A stretch of 56,581 bases of DNA from Pseudomonadota bacterium (GTDB taxonomy: Bacteria > Pseudomonadota > Gammaproteobacteria > Steroidobacterales > GCA-2729495). Positions within the stretch are counted from its first letter, which is position 1, and every line of letters begins with the position of its first letter. Position numbers and translations under genes: made by a program. Below, piece after piece: positions 17,768-27,019 of this stretch. The stretch covers positions 1-56,581 of the forward strand of contig CAUJIY010000138.1 of assembly GCA_963205295.1 (NCBI GenBank). Reading direction: 5' to 3'. The notes under the pieces are model-generated. The model worked only from the letters and a program-made list of their open reading frames with translations, ran no database searches and was not told the DNA's origin.

Positions 17768-19021
17768 ATGTTCACGCGCGATTTGACGATCGCCGGCTTC
17801 GATCCCGAACTGGCTGCAGCGATCGCCGGCGAGCAACGTCGCCAGGAAGAGCACATCGAGCTCATCGCCTCGGAGAACTATGCCAGCCCGCGCGTGCTCG
17901 AGGCCCAGGGCACGGTGCTCACCAACAAGTATGCCGAGGGCTACCCGGGCAAGCGCTACTACGGGGGCTGCGAATTCGTCGACCGGGCCGAGGAACTCGC
18001 CATCGCGCGCGCGAAAGAGCTCTTCGGTGCTGCCTACGCCAACGTCCAGCCGCACTCCGGCTCCCAGGCCAACACGGCCGTGTACATGGCGCTGCTCAAT
18101 CCCGGCGATACCGTGCTCGGCATGAGCCTCGCCCACGGCGGGCACCTGACGCACGGTTCACCCGTGAATTTCTCCGGACGCCTGTACCGCATCGTCTCCT
18201 ACGGGCTCGACCCGGCGGGCGGCGAGATCGACTACGGCGCCGTCGAGGTGCTGGCGCGCGAGCATCGCCCGAAGATGATCATCGCCGGATTCTCGGCCTA
18301 CTCGCGCGTGGTCGACTGGGAACGCTTCCGCCGCATCGCCGACGACGTCGGCGCCTGGCTGGTGGTCGACATGGCGCACGTCGCCGGTCTCGTCGCTGCC
18401 GGTGAATATCCGAACCCGGTGCCGGTGGCCGACGTCACCACGACCACCACGCACAAGACGCTGCGCGGTCCGCGCGGTGGCCTGATCCTCGCCCGTGCCA
18501 ACGAGGACGTCGCGAAAAAGCTGAACTCGCTGGTCTTTCCGGGCATCCAGGGCGGGCCGCTGATGCACGTCATCGCGGCCAAGGCGGTGGCGCTGCTCGA
18601 GGCCATGCAGCCGGAGTTCCGCGACTACCAGCGCCGCGTCAAGGCCAATGCGCGCGCACTCGCCGGTGCGCTGGCCGAAAGCGGCTTTCGCATCGTATCC
18701 GGTGGCACCGACAACCACATGTTTCTGGTCGACCTCATCGACAAGGACATCACCGGCAAGGATGCCGACGCCGCGCTCGGCCGTGCGAACATCACCGTCA
18801 ACAAGAATGCGGTGCCGAACGACCCGCGCTCGCCCTTCGTCACCAGCGGGCTGCGCATGGGGACCCCGGCGATCACCACCCGCGGCTTCGGCCCCACCGA
18901 GGTGGCCCAGCTCGCCTGCTGGATCACCGAGGTGCTCGGCAACATCGGTGACGAGCAGCGCATTGCCCGCGTACGCGGGGCGGTACTCGAACTCTGCAGC
19001 CGGTTCCCCGTGTACCGGTAG
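17768..19021 (+). CDS. glyA: Serine hydroxymethyltransferase
   Basis: 417 residues from ATG at 17768 ([19 protein letters not shown]), the normal size. This PLP enzyme interconverts serine and glycine and charges tetrahydrofolate with a one-carbon unit. Visible are '[17 protein letters not shown]', '[14 protein letters not shown]' and the PLP-lysine stretch [15 protein letters not shown]. It lies directly before the nitroreductase and the nrdR–rib operon, an order seen in many gammaproteobacteria (glyA–nrdR–ribD). The upstream frame to 17591 overlaps the deacetylase gene and is rejected. Confidence 0.97.
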   Translation: MFTRDLTIAGFDPELAAAIAGEQRRQEEHIELIASENYASPRVLEAQGTVLTNKYAEGYPGKRYYGGCEFVDRAEELAIARAKELFGAAYANVQPHSGSQANTAVYMALLNPGDTVLGMSLAHGGHLTHGSPVNFSGRLYRIVSYGLDPAGGEIDYGAVEVLAREHRPKMIIAGFSAYSRVVDWERFRRIADDVGAWLVVDMAHVAGLVAAGEYPNPVPVADVTTTTTHKTLRGPRGGLILARANEDVAKKLNSLVFPGIQGGPLMHVIAAKAVALLEAMQPEFRDYQRRVKANARALAGALAESGFRIVSGGTDNHMFLVDLIDKDITGKDADAALGRANITVNKNAVPNDPRSPFVTSGLRMGTPAITTRGFGPTEVAQLACWITEVLGNIGDEQRIARVRGAVLELCSRFPVYR

Positions 19022-19039
19022 CGTCGCGGTCGGCACCGG

Positions 19040-19696
19040 ATGGACGTCCTGGCAGCCCTGCAGGCGCGACGCAGTATTCGCGCCTTCAGGCCCGATCCGG
19101 TCGATGAAGCACTGCTGCGCCAGGTCCTCGATGGCGCCCGCGAAGCGCCCTCCTGGTCGAACACGCGGCCGTACCGGGTCGCGGTCGCCACCGGTGACCG
19201 GCTCGAGGCCATCCGTGCCGGCATGCTGGCTGCCATCGATGCCGGGCCGCCGGCGCCCGAACACCCCTTCCCGACGGACTACCCGTCACCGCTGCGCGAA
19301 CGGCGCCAGGCGACCGGCTACGGGCTGTACGCCACGCTCGGCATCGACAAACGCGATCTCGCGGGACGCCAGCACCAGTTCCGCCGGAACTTCGCCTTCT
19401 TCGATGCGCCGGCGGTGCTGTTCCTGTACGTGCACGAAGCGCTCGGGGTCTGGGCCGTGCTCGACTGCGGCGCATTCCTGCAGTCCATCCTGCTGCAGGC
19501 GACCGCGCTCGGTCTCGGTACCTGTGCGCAGGCGACCTCCGGTGCATATCCGGAAGTGGTCGCGCGCCACTTCGCCGTGCCCGAACGTTACCGGCTGATG
19601 TGCGGTGTCGCCGTCGGTTACGCCGCGGATGCACCGGTCAACACCTTCCGGCCACAGCGCGCTCCGGTCGAGGAACTGCTGATCGACGGGCGCTGA
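19040..19696 (+). CDS. Nitroreductase family protein
   Basis: 218 residues starting [16 protein letters not shown], the FMN-binding opening of the family (Arg-Arg-Ser-Ile-Arg). '[14 protein letters not shown]' supplies the second FMN contact, and '[20 protein letters not shown]' plus '[20 protein letters not shown]' close the fold. Members reduce nitroaromatics, quinones or flavins with NAD(P)H as soluble dimers; the natural substrate is unknown. It starts 18 bases after glyA and is probably co-transcribed. Confidence 0.85.
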   Translation: MDVLAALQARRSIRAFRPDPVDEALLRQVLDGAREAPSWSNTRPYRVAVATGDRLEAIRAGMLAAIDAGPPAPEHPFPTDYPSPLRERRQATGYGLYATLGIDKRDLAGRQHQFRRNFAFFDAPAVLFLYVHEALGVWAVLDCGAFLQSILLQATALGLGTCAQATSGAYPEVVARHFAVPERYRLMCGVAVGYAADAPVNTFRPQRAPVEELLIDGR

Positions 19697-19825
19697 GCTG
19701 CGTCCTGACCGGGTGCCGGGTCGCCGTTGTCGAAGTTGTGGCCGCCACGGTGTAGCAGACCGGCCTGCGGGCATCCTGCCCGGGGCGAGGCGCCCGCTGA
19801 AGTGCCGGCCGGTGAGGCTGGGGGC

Positions 19826-19839
19826 GCTCGGGTACAATT
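19826..19839 (+). promoter_or_regulatory. nrdR operon promoter element
   Basis: GCTCGGGTACAATT, with -10 TACAAT at 19833–19838, 48 bases before nrdR. It is identical over 14 bases to the glyA element. No FMN riboswitch-like fold was recognised in the 190-base gap. Confidence 0.5.
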
Positions 19840-19886
19840 CGACGCGATCCGGTGCTGCCCCCGGCGTCGCGACCACGACGAATCCC

Positions 19887-20390
19887 ATGCATTGTCCCTT
19901 CTGTAGCCACGAGGAAACCAAGGTGATCGACTCGCGGCTGGCGGGTGAGGGGCGGCAGGTCCGGCGTCGCCGCGAGTGCCTGAAGTGCGCCGAGCGCTTC
20001 ACCACCTTCGAGACCGCTGAGCTGGTCATGCCGCGGCTGGTGAAGCGCGACGAATCGCGCGAACCGTTCGACGAGGCCAAGCTGCGCAGCGGCATGGTGC
20101 GGGCACTCGAAAAGCGTCCCGTCGGCATGGAAGCGGTCGAGGCCGCTGTGGCACGCATCGCCCACCGCCTGCAGACCATGGGCGAACGCGAGATCCCCTC
20201 GCGGCTGGTCGGTGAGCTGGTGATGGAAGAGCTGCGCCAGCTCGACGAGGTCGCCTACGTGCGCTTCGCCTCGGTGTACCGCAGTTTTCAGGACGTGACG
20301 GCGTTCCAGGAGGAGATCCGGCGCCTGCGCGAGATCGGCGCGGCGGAGTCGCGTCGCAACCAGATGTCACTGCTGCCCGACGACCAGTGA
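19887..20390 (+). CDS. nrdR: Transcriptional repressor NrdR
   Basis: 167 residues from ATG at 19887. The zinc ribbon [17 protein letters not shown] … [13 protein letters not shown] is followed by the ATP-cone domain ('[19 protein letters not shown]', '[20 protein letters not shown]', '[13 protein letters not shown]'). NrdR senses ATP/dATP and represses ribonucleotide reductase genes. It heads the riboflavin operon, as in many gammaproteobacteria, and its stop overlaps the GTG start of ribD. Confidence 0.95.
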   Translation: MHCPFCSHEETKVIDSRLAGEGRQVRRRRECLKCAERFTTFETAELVMPRLVKRDESREPFDEAKLRSGMVRALEKRPVGMEAVEAAVARIAHRLQTMGEREIPSRLVGELVMEELRQLDEVAYVRFASVYRSFQDVTAFQEEIRRLREIGAAESRRNQMSLLPDDQ

Positions 20391-21490
20391 GCGCCACCGC
20401 CGAGGACTACCGCTGGATGGCCCGCGCGCTGCAGCTCGCGCATCGCGGCCTGTACAGCGCACATCCGAATCCGCGCGTCGGCTGCGTCATCGTCGCCGGC
20501 GGCGAACTGGTCGGCGAAGGCTGGCACCAGCGCACTGGCGGGCCGCATGCCGAGGTCGTGGCGCTGGCGCAGGCCGGTACCAGGGCAGCCGGTGCCACGG
20601 CCTACGTGACGCTCGAGCCCTGCTGTCACCAGGGCCGTACGCCGCCGTGCACGATGGCGCTGCAGCGGGCGGGGGTTCGCCGCGTGGTGTTCGCTGCGGC
20701 CGACCCGAATCCGCGGGTGGGGGGCGGCGGAGCGCGGCAGCTCGCCGAGGCCGGCATCGGCTGCCTGTCCGGTGTCCTGGAGGCGGACGCACGCGCACTG
20801 AACCCCGGCTTTCTCTCGCGCATGGAGCGCGGCCGGCCGTTCGTGCGTGTGAAGCTCGCGGCGAGTCTCGACGGGCGCACCGCGCTGGCCAGCGGGGCGA
20901 GCCGCTGGATCAGCAGCGAGGCTGCACGCAGCGATTCCCACGAGCTGCGTGCCCGCAGCTCGGCGCTCCTGACCGGCGTGGGTACGGTGCTCGCCGACGA
21001 CCCGCAACTCACCGTGCGGCGCACCGACCTCGGCGAGGTCCGCGGTCCCGAGCGGCTGGTGCTCGACTCGCAGCTGCGTACCCCACCGGCGGCGCGGCTG
21101 TTGGCGGTGCCCGGCAGGGTTCGCGTGTTCTGCACCGCGGCCGAGCCGACGCGGCAGCGCGCGCTGGAAGCTGCCGGGGCCGAGGTCGAGGTCCTGCCGG
21201 CCTGCGGCGGGCGGCCCGATCTCTCCGCCCTGATGGCGCGCCTGGCCGTGCTCGAGTGCAACGAACTGCTGGTGGAGGCAGGGCCGCGGCTTGCCGGCGC
21301 GCTGCTCGATGCCGCGCTGGTCGACGAGATCGTGCTCTACCTCGCCCCGCACGTGCTCGGCGCCGATGCGTTCGGCATGTTCGCCGGCCGCCCGCTCGCG
21401 GACATGGCGGCGCGCCTTACGTTCGAGATCACGGACCTGCGCCGCGTCGGGCCCGACTGCCGCCTGACCTTCAGGCCACGGAGTTCCTGA
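20387..21490 (+). CDS. ribD: Bifunctional riboflavin biosynthesis deaminase/reductase
   Basis: 367 residues with a GTG start at 20387 overlapping the nrdR stop (GTGA). The N-terminal cytidine-deaminase-like zinc site is [10 protein letters not shown] and [12 protein letters not shown]. The C-terminal reductase has '[18 protein letters not shown]' and '[16 protein letters not shown]'. It performs the second and third committed steps of riboflavin synthesis. Its TGA overlaps the ATG of ribE by one base, so the chain is coupled. Confidence 0.95.
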   Translation: MSATAEDYRWMARALQLAHRGLYSAHPNPRVGCVIVAGGELVGEGWHQRTGGPHAEVVALAQAGTRAAGATAYVTLEPCCHQGRTPPCTMALQRAGVRRVVFAAADPNPRVGGGGARQLAEAGIGCLSGVLEADARALNPGFLSRMERGRPFVRVKLAASLDGRTALASGASRWISSEAARSDSHELRARSSALLTGVGTVLADDPQLTVRRTDLGEVRGPERLVLDSQLRTPPAARLLAVPGRVRVFCTAAEPTRQRALEAAGAEVEVLPACGGRPDLSALMARLAVLECNELLVEAGPRLAGALLDAALVDEIVLYLAPHVLGADAFGMFAGRPLADMAARLTFEITDLRRVGPDCRLTFRPRSS

Positions 21491-22116
21491 TGTTCACCGG
21501 AATCGTGTCGTGTGTCGGCGGCCTCGAGGCCGTAGAAGAGCGCAGCGGTGACACCCGCCTGCGGGTCGATGTCGCCGGCCTGCCGGTCGGGCGGCTCGCC
21601 CTCGGGGCCAGCATCGCCGTCAATGGCGTGTGCCTCACCGTGACGGCCCGCGAGGGCACGGTCGTGGCTTTCGATGTCTCGCGCGAAACGCTGGCCCTGA
21701 CCACCCTCGGACGGCTCGCCCCGGGCGCGCGGCTGAATCTGGAGCCGGCCCTGACCCTGGCGGATCCGCTTGGCGGGCACCTGGTCAGCGGGCACGTGGA
21801 TGCGGTCGGGGAGGTGGTCGCGATCGAGCCCGATGCACGCTCCACGCGCGTCACCTTCCGCCTGCCGGAAGGGCTCGTCCGCTACGTCGCGCGCAAGGGC
21901 TCGCTCTGCGTCGACGGGGTCAGCCTCACCGTCAACGAGGTTGCCGGCGACCGGGCCGGCGTGAATCTCGTGCCGCACACGCTCGGGCACACTATCATGA
22001 GCGACTATCGCCCCGGGACGGCGGTCAACCTCGAAGTCGACCTCGTCGCGCGCTACCTCGAGCGGCTGCTCGGGGAGCAGGGCCGCCAGACGTCAACAGC
22101 ACCGGACAGACCGTGA
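21490..22116 (+). CDS. ribE: Riboflavin synthase alpha chain
   Basis: 208 residues starting [17 protein letters not shown], the conserved riboflavin-synthase opening. Two homologous barrel halves each carry a GHxD-type motif: 'SIAVNGVCLTVT' in the first, then 'GHLVSGHVDAVGEV' and 'LCVDGVSLTVNEV' in the second. It dismutates two lumazines to riboflavin. Its stop (TGA) lies within the GTG start context of the next gene, giving a 4-base overlap. Confidence 0.95.
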   Translation: MFTGIVSCVGGLEAVEERSGDTRLRVDVAGLPVGRLALGASIAVNGVCLTVTAREGTVVAFDVSRETLALTTLGRLAPGARLNLEPALTLADPLGGHLVSGHVDAVGEVVAIEPDARSTRVTFRLPEGLVRYVARKGSLCVDGVSLTVNEVAGDRAGVNLVPHTLGHTIMSDYRPGTAVNLEVDLVARYLERLLGEQGRQTSTAPDRP

Positions 22117-23243
22117 CACCCGACCAGACCAGCAACGCGTTCGCCGACGTGCAGGAGATCATCACCGACATCCGCGACGGGCGCATGGTCATCGTCGTCG
22201 ACGACGAGGACCGCGAGAACGAGGGCGACCTGCTCATGGCCGCCGCGCGCGTGCGCCCCGAGGACATCAATTTCATGGCCCGCTATGGCCGTGGCCTGAT
22301 CTGCCTGACGCTCACCCGCCACCGCTGTCAGCAGCTGCGCCTGCCGCTGATGGTCAACGGCACGGACGAGAGCCAGTCGACCAATTTCACCGTGTCGATC
22401 GAGGCCGCCGAGGGTGTGACCACCGGCATTTCGGCGCACGACCGGGCGCGCACCATCCGCGTCGCCGTCGCGCCGGAGGCGCGTCCCGAGGATCTGCGAC
22501 AACCCGGCCACGTGTTCCCGCTCATGGCCCAGCCAGGCGGGGTGCTGACACGTGCCGGGCACACCGAGGCCGGTTGCGACCTGGCGCGACTGGCAGGGCT
22601 CGAACCAGCAGCCGTGATCGTCGAGATCCTCAACGAGGACGGCACCATGGCGCGGCGCCCGCAGCTCGAGACCTTTGCGCGCGAGCACGGGCTGAAGATC
22701 GGCAGCATCGCCGACCTGATCCGCTTCCGGCTGCAGAACGAGGTTTCCGTCGAGCGTATCTCCGACCAGGCGGTGGCCACGGAATTCGGCGAGTTCCGGC
22801 TGCTTTCCTACGAAGACCACGTCAACCGCAACGTGCATCTGGCACTGGTCCACGGGGACCTCGCCTGCGGCGTGCCGCTGGTGCGCGTCCACGTGCAGGA
22901 CACGCTCGGTGATGTCGTCGGCGTGCAGAGCCCGCGCCTCGGCTGGCCGCTGCGCGCCGCCATGCGCCGCATCGCCGAGGCTGGCGCCGGTGTGGTGGTG
23001 CTCCTGCGCTACCCGGAAGAACCGCGCCAGTTCGTCGCGGCGATCCGTGCACTCGCCATCGACGGCGTGCCGGAGCCGGCGCGACGCGAGCGGGTTGCGG
23101 TACTGCGCACCTTCGGCACCGGCGCGCAGATCCTGCGCGATCTCGGCGTGACACGCATGCGTGTGCTGAGCGCACCAAAGCAGATGCACGCCATATCCGG
23201 CTTCGGGCTCGAGGTTGTAGAGTACGTCGACGACCCGGCGTAG
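22113..23243 (+). CDS. ribBA: DHBP synthase with degenerate GTP cyclohydrolase II domain
   Basis: 376 residues from GTG at 22113. Residues 1–210 are a complete 3,4-dihydroxy-2-butanone-4-phosphate synthase: 'VVDDEDRENEGDLLMAA', 'GLICLTLT', 'GISAHDRARTI', 'PGHVFPLMAQPGGVL' and 'RAGHTEAG'. The second half aligns with GTP cyclohydrolase II, but where active enzymes have a Cys-rich zinc loop (LRCDCGEQL-type) it reads VGVQSPRLGWPL, with no Cys. RibA activity is therefore unlikely. Such RibBA-like proteins with a dead second half are known in gammaproteobacteria. A functional ribA should be elsewhere in the genome. Confidence 0.9.
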   Translation: MTPDQTSNAFADVQEIITDIRDGRMVIVVDDEDRENEGDLLMAAARVRPEDINFMARYGRGLICLTLTRHRCQQLRLPLMVNGTDESQSTNFTVSIEAAEGVTTGISAHDRARTIRVAVAPEARPEDLRQPGHVFPLMAQPGGVLTRAGHTEAGCDLARLAGLEPAAVIVEILNEDGTMARRPQLETFAREHGLKIGSIADLIRFRLQNEVSVERISDQAVATEFGEFRLLSYEDHVNRNVHLALVHGDLACGVPLVRVHVQDTLGDVVGVQSPRLGWPLRAAMRRIAEAGAGVVVLLRYPEEPRQFVAAIRALAIDGVPEPARRERVAVLRTFGTGAQILRDLGVTRMRVLSAPKQMHAISGFGLEVVEYVDDPA

Positions 23244-23270
23244 CGACGCCGGGGCAGCAGACAGGATTCT

Positions 23271-23738
23271 ATGCGCACCATCGAAGGACAAATGACCCTG
23301 CGGGATGCAAAGTTCTGCATCGTCGCGGGCCGCTTCAACGACCGCATCGTCGAGGACCTGATCCGCGGCGCCGGTGACGCTCTGCGCCGCCACGGGATCG
23401 GCGACTCGGCGATCGATCTGGTGCGCGTGCCCGGTGCCTTCGAGCTGCCGCTGGCGGCGCGCCGCCTTGCGCGCACGCGCCAGTACGACGCCCTGGTGGC
23501 GCTCGGCGTGGTCATCCGCGGCGCCACGCCGCACTTCGATTATGTCTGTGGCGAGTGTGCCGCCGGCCTGAGTCGCGTCAGCCTGGAGTTCGAAGTGCCG
23601 GTCGGCTTCGGCGTGCTCACCTGCGATACGGTCGACCAGGCGGTCGAGCGTGCCGGGGTCAAGCACGGCAACAAGGGCGCTGATGCCGCGCTGGCCGCCA
23701 TCGAAATGGTGAGCCTGCTGCGGCAGATCGCGTCCTGA
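23271..23738 (+). CDS. ribH: 6,7-dimethyl-8-ribityllumazine synthase
   Basis: 155 residues. 'FCIVAGRFNDRIVEDLIRGA', 'VRVPGAFELPLAARRLA', 'VALGVVIRGATPHFDYVC' and 'VPVGFGVLTCDTVDQAVERA' are the lumazine synthase blocks that build the icosahedral or pentameric enzyme. It condenses the RibB and RibD products. A 27-base gap with an ACAGGA ribosome site precedes ATG 23271; an internal Met at residue 8 (MTLRDAKFC) is an alternative start. Confidence 0.95.
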   Translation: MRTIEGQMTLRDAKFCIVAGRFNDRIVEDLIRGAGDALRRHGIGDSAIDLVRVPGAFELPLAARRLARTRQYDALVALGVVIRGATPHFDYVCGECAAGLSRVSLEFEVPVGFGVLTCDTVDQAVERAGVKHGNKGADAALAAIEMVSLLRQIAS

Positions 23739-23752
23739 GGGGAGCGGGTCGT

Positions 23753-24178
23753 ATGGCTCGTGGGCGCCACGGCGCGCGTCGCCTGTTGCTGCAGGCCCTG
23801 TACCAGCGCCAGCTCGCCGGTCACGGGGCCGCCGAGCTGGTGGCACAGTTCCGCGACAGCAAGGAATTCCGCGGCATCGACGCCGCCTATTTCGAGTTGC
23901 TGCTCGGCGAGATCGTCGGTGCCGAGCCCGCGCTCGATGCCCTGATCGTCGCCACCGCCGACCGGCCGGTCGCCCAGCTCGATCCGGTGGAGCGCGCCGT
24001 GTTGTGGATTGCGGTCGCCGAGCTGCGCGATCATCCCGACGTGCCGCCGCGTGTGGTGATCGACGAGGCTATCGAGCTCGCCCGGGAGTTCGGCGCCCAG
24101 GACGGCTTCCGTTACGTCAACGCCGTGCTCGACGCGATGGTGCCGCGGCTGCGTACCGGGGAGCGCCCGCCCGCCTGA
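23753..24178 (+). CDS. nusB: Transcription antitermination factor NusB
   Basis: 141 residues, all-helical: 'HGARRLLLQALYQRQLAGHG', 'EIVGAEPALDALI', 'LDPVERAVLWIAVAELRDH' and 'VVIDEAIELAREFGAQDGFR'. NusB binds boxA RNA with NusE during rRNA antitermination. It follows ribH by 14 bases, the normal gammaproteobacterial order, with a GGGGAGC ribosome site. Confidence 0.95.
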   Translation: MARGRHGARRLLLQALYQRQLAGHGAAELVAQFRDSKEFRGIDAAYFELLLGEIVGAEPALDALIVATADRPVAQLDPVERAVLWIAVAELRDHPDVPPRVVIDEAIELAREFGAQDGFRYVNAVLDAMVPRLRTGERPPA

Positions 24179-24207
24179 GGCGGGTGCGCTGCGGCGCTGC
24201 GCAGGCC

Positions 24208-25191
24208 ATGACCCCGCGCCGGGAGCTCACCGAAGCCGAGATCATCACGCGCTTCTTCGCGCATCCGGCGCCGCGGCGCCGCGACCTGTTGCTCGGCATC
24301 GGCGACGACGCCGCGGTGACGCGCCTTGCCGCCGGCTACGACCTGGTGACTGCCGTCGACGCGGTTTTCGAGGGCGTGCATTTCCCGCGCGGCACGCCGG
24401 CGCAGGCCGTGGGGCACCGCTGCCTGGCCGTGAATCTGAGCGACCTCGCCGCGATGGGTGCCGAGCCGCTGTGGGCGACGCTCGCGCTTGCGCTGCCGGC
24501 GGCCGATGCGCGCTGGCTCGGCGGATTCGCCCGCGGTTTCGGCGCGCTGGCCGACGCCTGGCGCGTGGCGCTGATCGGTGGCGACACCGTGCGCGGGCCG
24601 CTTGGCATGTCGGTCACGGTGCACGGCCGCGTCCGGCCCGGCCGCTTCGTACAGCGCTGCGGCGCGCGTCCCGGCGACGGTTTGTACGTCACCGGCAACC
24701 CGGGGGACGCAGTGGCCGGCCGCCTGCTGCTCGACCAGCCCCGCCGCGGCTCCGCGGTGGCAGCGCTGCGCCGGCGCTTCCTCTATCCGGAGCCGCGCCT
24801 GCGGGAGGGCCGCCTGCTGGCGCGTGTCGCCTCGGCGATGCTCGACGTCTCCGATGGCCTGCACGACGACGCGGGCAAGCTGCTGGCGGCGAGCGGCGTC
24901 GGTGCCGATCTGGATGTGGGGCAGCTGCCGTTGTCCACGGCGCTGCGCGCCGTGGCGGGCGAGGAGCGCGGCCGCGTGCTGGCGCTGACCGGCGGTGACG
25001 ACTACGAATTGCTGTTCACGGTGCCGGCGCGCCACGAGCGGCTGCTGGCCAGGCTGGTCCGCGGCTGGTCCTGCGGCGTGGCGCGGCTCGGCACGGTGAG
25101 CGGGCGCCAGGGATTGCGCTGGCGCCTCGATGGCCGGCGGTTCGGCTTCGCGGACCGCACCTACCGGCACTTCGCCGCGGGGCGACGGTGA
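24208..25191 (+). CDS. thiL: Thiamine-monophosphate kinase
   Basis: 327 residues from ATG at 24208 (MTPRRELTEAEIITRFF). The ATP/Mg site GIGDDAAV, 'LVTAVDAVFEGVHFP', 'LAVNLSDLAAMGAEPLW', 'LIGGDTVRGPL' and 'AMLDVSDGLHDDAGKLL' are the PurM/ThiL-superfamily motifs. It phosphorylates thiamine phosphate to the diphosphate. The stop overlaps the GTG start of pgpA by 4 bases. Confidence 0.95.
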   Translation: MTPRRELTEAEIITRFFAHPAPRRRDLLLGIGDDAAVTRLAAGYDLVTAVDAVFEGVHFPRGTPAQAVGHRCLAVNLSDLAAMGAEPLWATLALALPAADARWLGGFARGFGALADAWRVALIGGDTVRGPLGMSVTVHGRVRPGRFVQRCGARPGDGLYVTGNPGDAVAGRLLLDQPRRGSAVAALRRRFLYPEPRLREGRLLARVASAMLDVSDGLHDDAGKLLAASGVGADLDVGQLPLSTALRAVAGEERGRVLALTGGDDYELLFTVPARHERLLARLVRGWSCGVARLGTVSGRQGLRWRLDGRRFGFADRTYRHFAAGRR

Positions 25192-25688
25192 CGGCCGTCC
25201 CGCGGCGCGAACTCGCCCGGATCGTCCTGCGCGATCCTGTGCACTGGCTTGCCTTCGGCGGCGGGGTCGGCCTGCTGCCGCTGGCGCCCGGCACCTGGGG
25301 TTCGGCCCTCGCGGTGGCGCTGTTCTGGCTGGCGCCGCCGCTGGCCCCGCTGGTGCACGCAGCGCTGGTCGGCGGTGGCTTCGTGCTCGGCTGCTGGGTC
25401 TGCGCCACGAGCGCACGCCGCCTCGGGGTGCACGACCACGCCGGGATCGTGTTCGACGAGATCGTCGCCATGTGGGCGGTGCTCGCGCTCGCGCCCCGGC
25501 AGCCGGCCTGGTCGGCCATCGCGTTTCTCGCCTTCAGGATCATGGACGTATGGAAGCCCTGGCCGATTCGGGAGGCCGATCACAGAATCGGCGGCGGGCT
25601 GGGAATTATGCTCGATGACGCGTTAGCGGCCGCATTTGCGGCCGTCGTCGTGTCGAGCCTGTGGAAACTCTACGCGTACCTGCCCTGA
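25188..25688 (+). CDS. pgpA: Phosphatidylglycerophosphatase A
   Basis: 166 residues with a GTG start overlapping thiL. 'LAFGGGVGLLPLAPGTWGSA' and 'GIVFDEIVAMW' are the PgpA motifs, followed by 'FRIMDVWKPWPIREADH'. Several hydrophobic helices place it in the inner membrane, where it dephosphorylates PG-phosphate to phosphatidylglycerol. It closes the nrdR–rib–nusB–thiL block; the kinase gene that follows starts within its last codons. Confidence 0.93.
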   Translation: MTAVPRRELARIVLRDPVHWLAFGGGVGLLPLAPGTWGSALAVALFWLAPPLAPLVHAALVGGGFVLGCWVCATSARRLGVHDHAGIVFDEIVAMWAVLALAPRQPAWSAIAFLAFRIMDVWKPWPIREADHRIGGGLGIMLDDALAAAFAAVVVSSLWKLYAYLP

Positions 25689-27004
25689 CTGAAGACGTCG
25701 TCCCGCCCGCTGGCCGCAGTGCCGCGGGAGCGGGTGCTGCCGTGCCCGAGCGCATCGGCAAGTACGTCATCGTCAACGAGGTCGGCAAAGGCAGTACCGG
25801 TACCGTCTACCTCTCGCACGACCCGTATTTCAAGCGCGACGTGGCCATCAAGGTCTACAACATCGTCACCGCCGACGATCCCGAGCGCGCGCGCATCGCC
25901 CGCAAGATGTTCTTCAACGAGGCGCGCATGGTCGGGATGCTGCAGCACCCGAACATCCTGCCGATCTTCGATGCGGGCGAGGAGAACGGCCACTACTACG
26001 TGGTGATGGAGCACGTGCAGGGCGCACGCACGCTCGGCGCCTATTGCCGGCCGGACAACCTGTTGCGCGTCGACGACGTCGTCAAGCTCGTCTACAAGTG
26101 CGCGCGGGCGCTGCAATACGCGCACAAGCGCGGCGTCATCCACCGGGACATCAAGCCGAGCAACATCATGCTCACCCGGGACAACGACGTGCGCATCATC
26201 GATTTCGGCATTGCGTTGCTGCGTGACGCCGACGTCTCGAAGATCGAGGGCATCGCCGGCTCGCCGAGCTACATGTCGCCCGAACAGGTGGAGTCCGCCG
26301 AGATCACGCCGGCCTCCGACATCTACTCCCTCGGCGCAGTCGCCTACGAACTGCTCACCGGTTTCCGGCCGTTCCGCGCCAGCACGCTGTCGCGGCTCCT
26401 CAACCAGATCGTCTATGCCACGCCGCCGCCGTTGCATACGTTGCGCGACGGCATCCCGGATGATCTCGAACAGGCGGTGATGGCGGTGCTCGCCAAGGAC
26501 CCGGTCGCGCGCATCAGTGCCGGGGAGTTCTCGGCACGCCTCACGCGTGTCTACCAGCAGCTGCGCGACCAGTACGCCAAGGCGGACAACCAGGAGCACT
26601 TCGACCAGTTGCGCCGGCTGCGTTTCTTCCACGATTTCGCCGGCCCCGAGATCTGGGAGCTGCTACGGGCGAGCGAGTGGCGCGAGTACGGCCCGAACGA
26701 CGAGATCGTGCGGGAAGGGGAGATGGACGACCGCTTCTACGTGATCGTCGAGGGCAATGTCACGGTCGAGATGAACGGCAAGTCCGTCGGCAATCTCACC
26801 GAGGGTGATTGTTTTGGCGAGAGCAGCTACGTCGGGGGCGTCAAGCGCAACTCGACGATTCGCGCGGATGGTTCGGTCACGGTGCTCAGCGTCAGCGCAA
26901 CCCTGCTCGAGCAGGTCTCCACCGACTGCCAGCTGCGCTTCAACAAGGTGTTCCTGCGCTCCCTGATCCGCCGCCTGCAGGGCTCGAACGGCACGCGCAC
27001 CTGA
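25661..27004 (+). CDS. Hanks-type Ser/Thr kinase with C-terminal cyclic-nucleotide-binding domain
   Basis: 447 residues. Kinase motifs are complete: glycine loop GKGSTGTVY (42–50), VAIKVY Lys (64), HRDIKPSN (161–168), DFG (181–183) and SPEQ (206–209). After a linker, residues about 330–430 form a cyclic-nucleotide-binding beta-roll: 'GEMDDRFYVIVEGNVTV', 'LTEGDCFGESSYVGG' and 'KRNSTI', close to the FGE…R-S/T phosphate cassette of CAP-type domains. No membrane segment is seen, so it is likely cytosolic. The GTG start at 25661 overlaps pgpA by 28 bases; GTG 25742 is an alternative just before the kinase domain. It may be a cAMP- or c-di-nucleotide-tuned kinase; ligand and substrates are unknown. 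Confidence 0.85.
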   Translation: METLRVPALTEDVVPPAGRSAAGAGAAVPERIGKYVIVNEVGKGSTGTVYLSHDPYFKRDVAIKVYNIVTADDPERARIARKMFFNEARMVGMLQHPNILPIFDAGEENGHYYVVMEHVQGARTLGAYCRPDNLLRVDDVVKLVYKCARALQYAHKRGVIHRDIKPSNIMLTRDNDVRIIDFGIALLRDADVSKIEGIAGSPSYMSPEQVESAEITPASDIYSLGAVAYELLTGFRPFRASTLSRLLNQIVYATPPPLHTLRDGIPDDLEQAVMAVLAKDPVARISAGEFSARLTRVYQQLRDQYAKADNQEHFDQLRRLRFFHDFAGPEIWELLRASEWREYGPNDEIVREGEMDDRFYVIVEGNVTVEMNGKSVGNLTEGDCFGESSYVGGVKRNSTIRADGSVTVLSVSATLLEQVSTDCQLRFNKVFLRSLIRRLQGSNGTRT

Positions 27005-27019
27005 CGCGCGTGACGCCGC

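Noticed and set aside
19697-19886. FMN riboswitch before the rib operon
   Set aside because: The conserved RFN blocks were not seen, and the operon begins with nrdR instead of a stand-alone ribB.
24112-25416. 434-codon antisense frame over thiL and pgpA
   Set aside because: No family resemblance; thiL and pgpA are clear.
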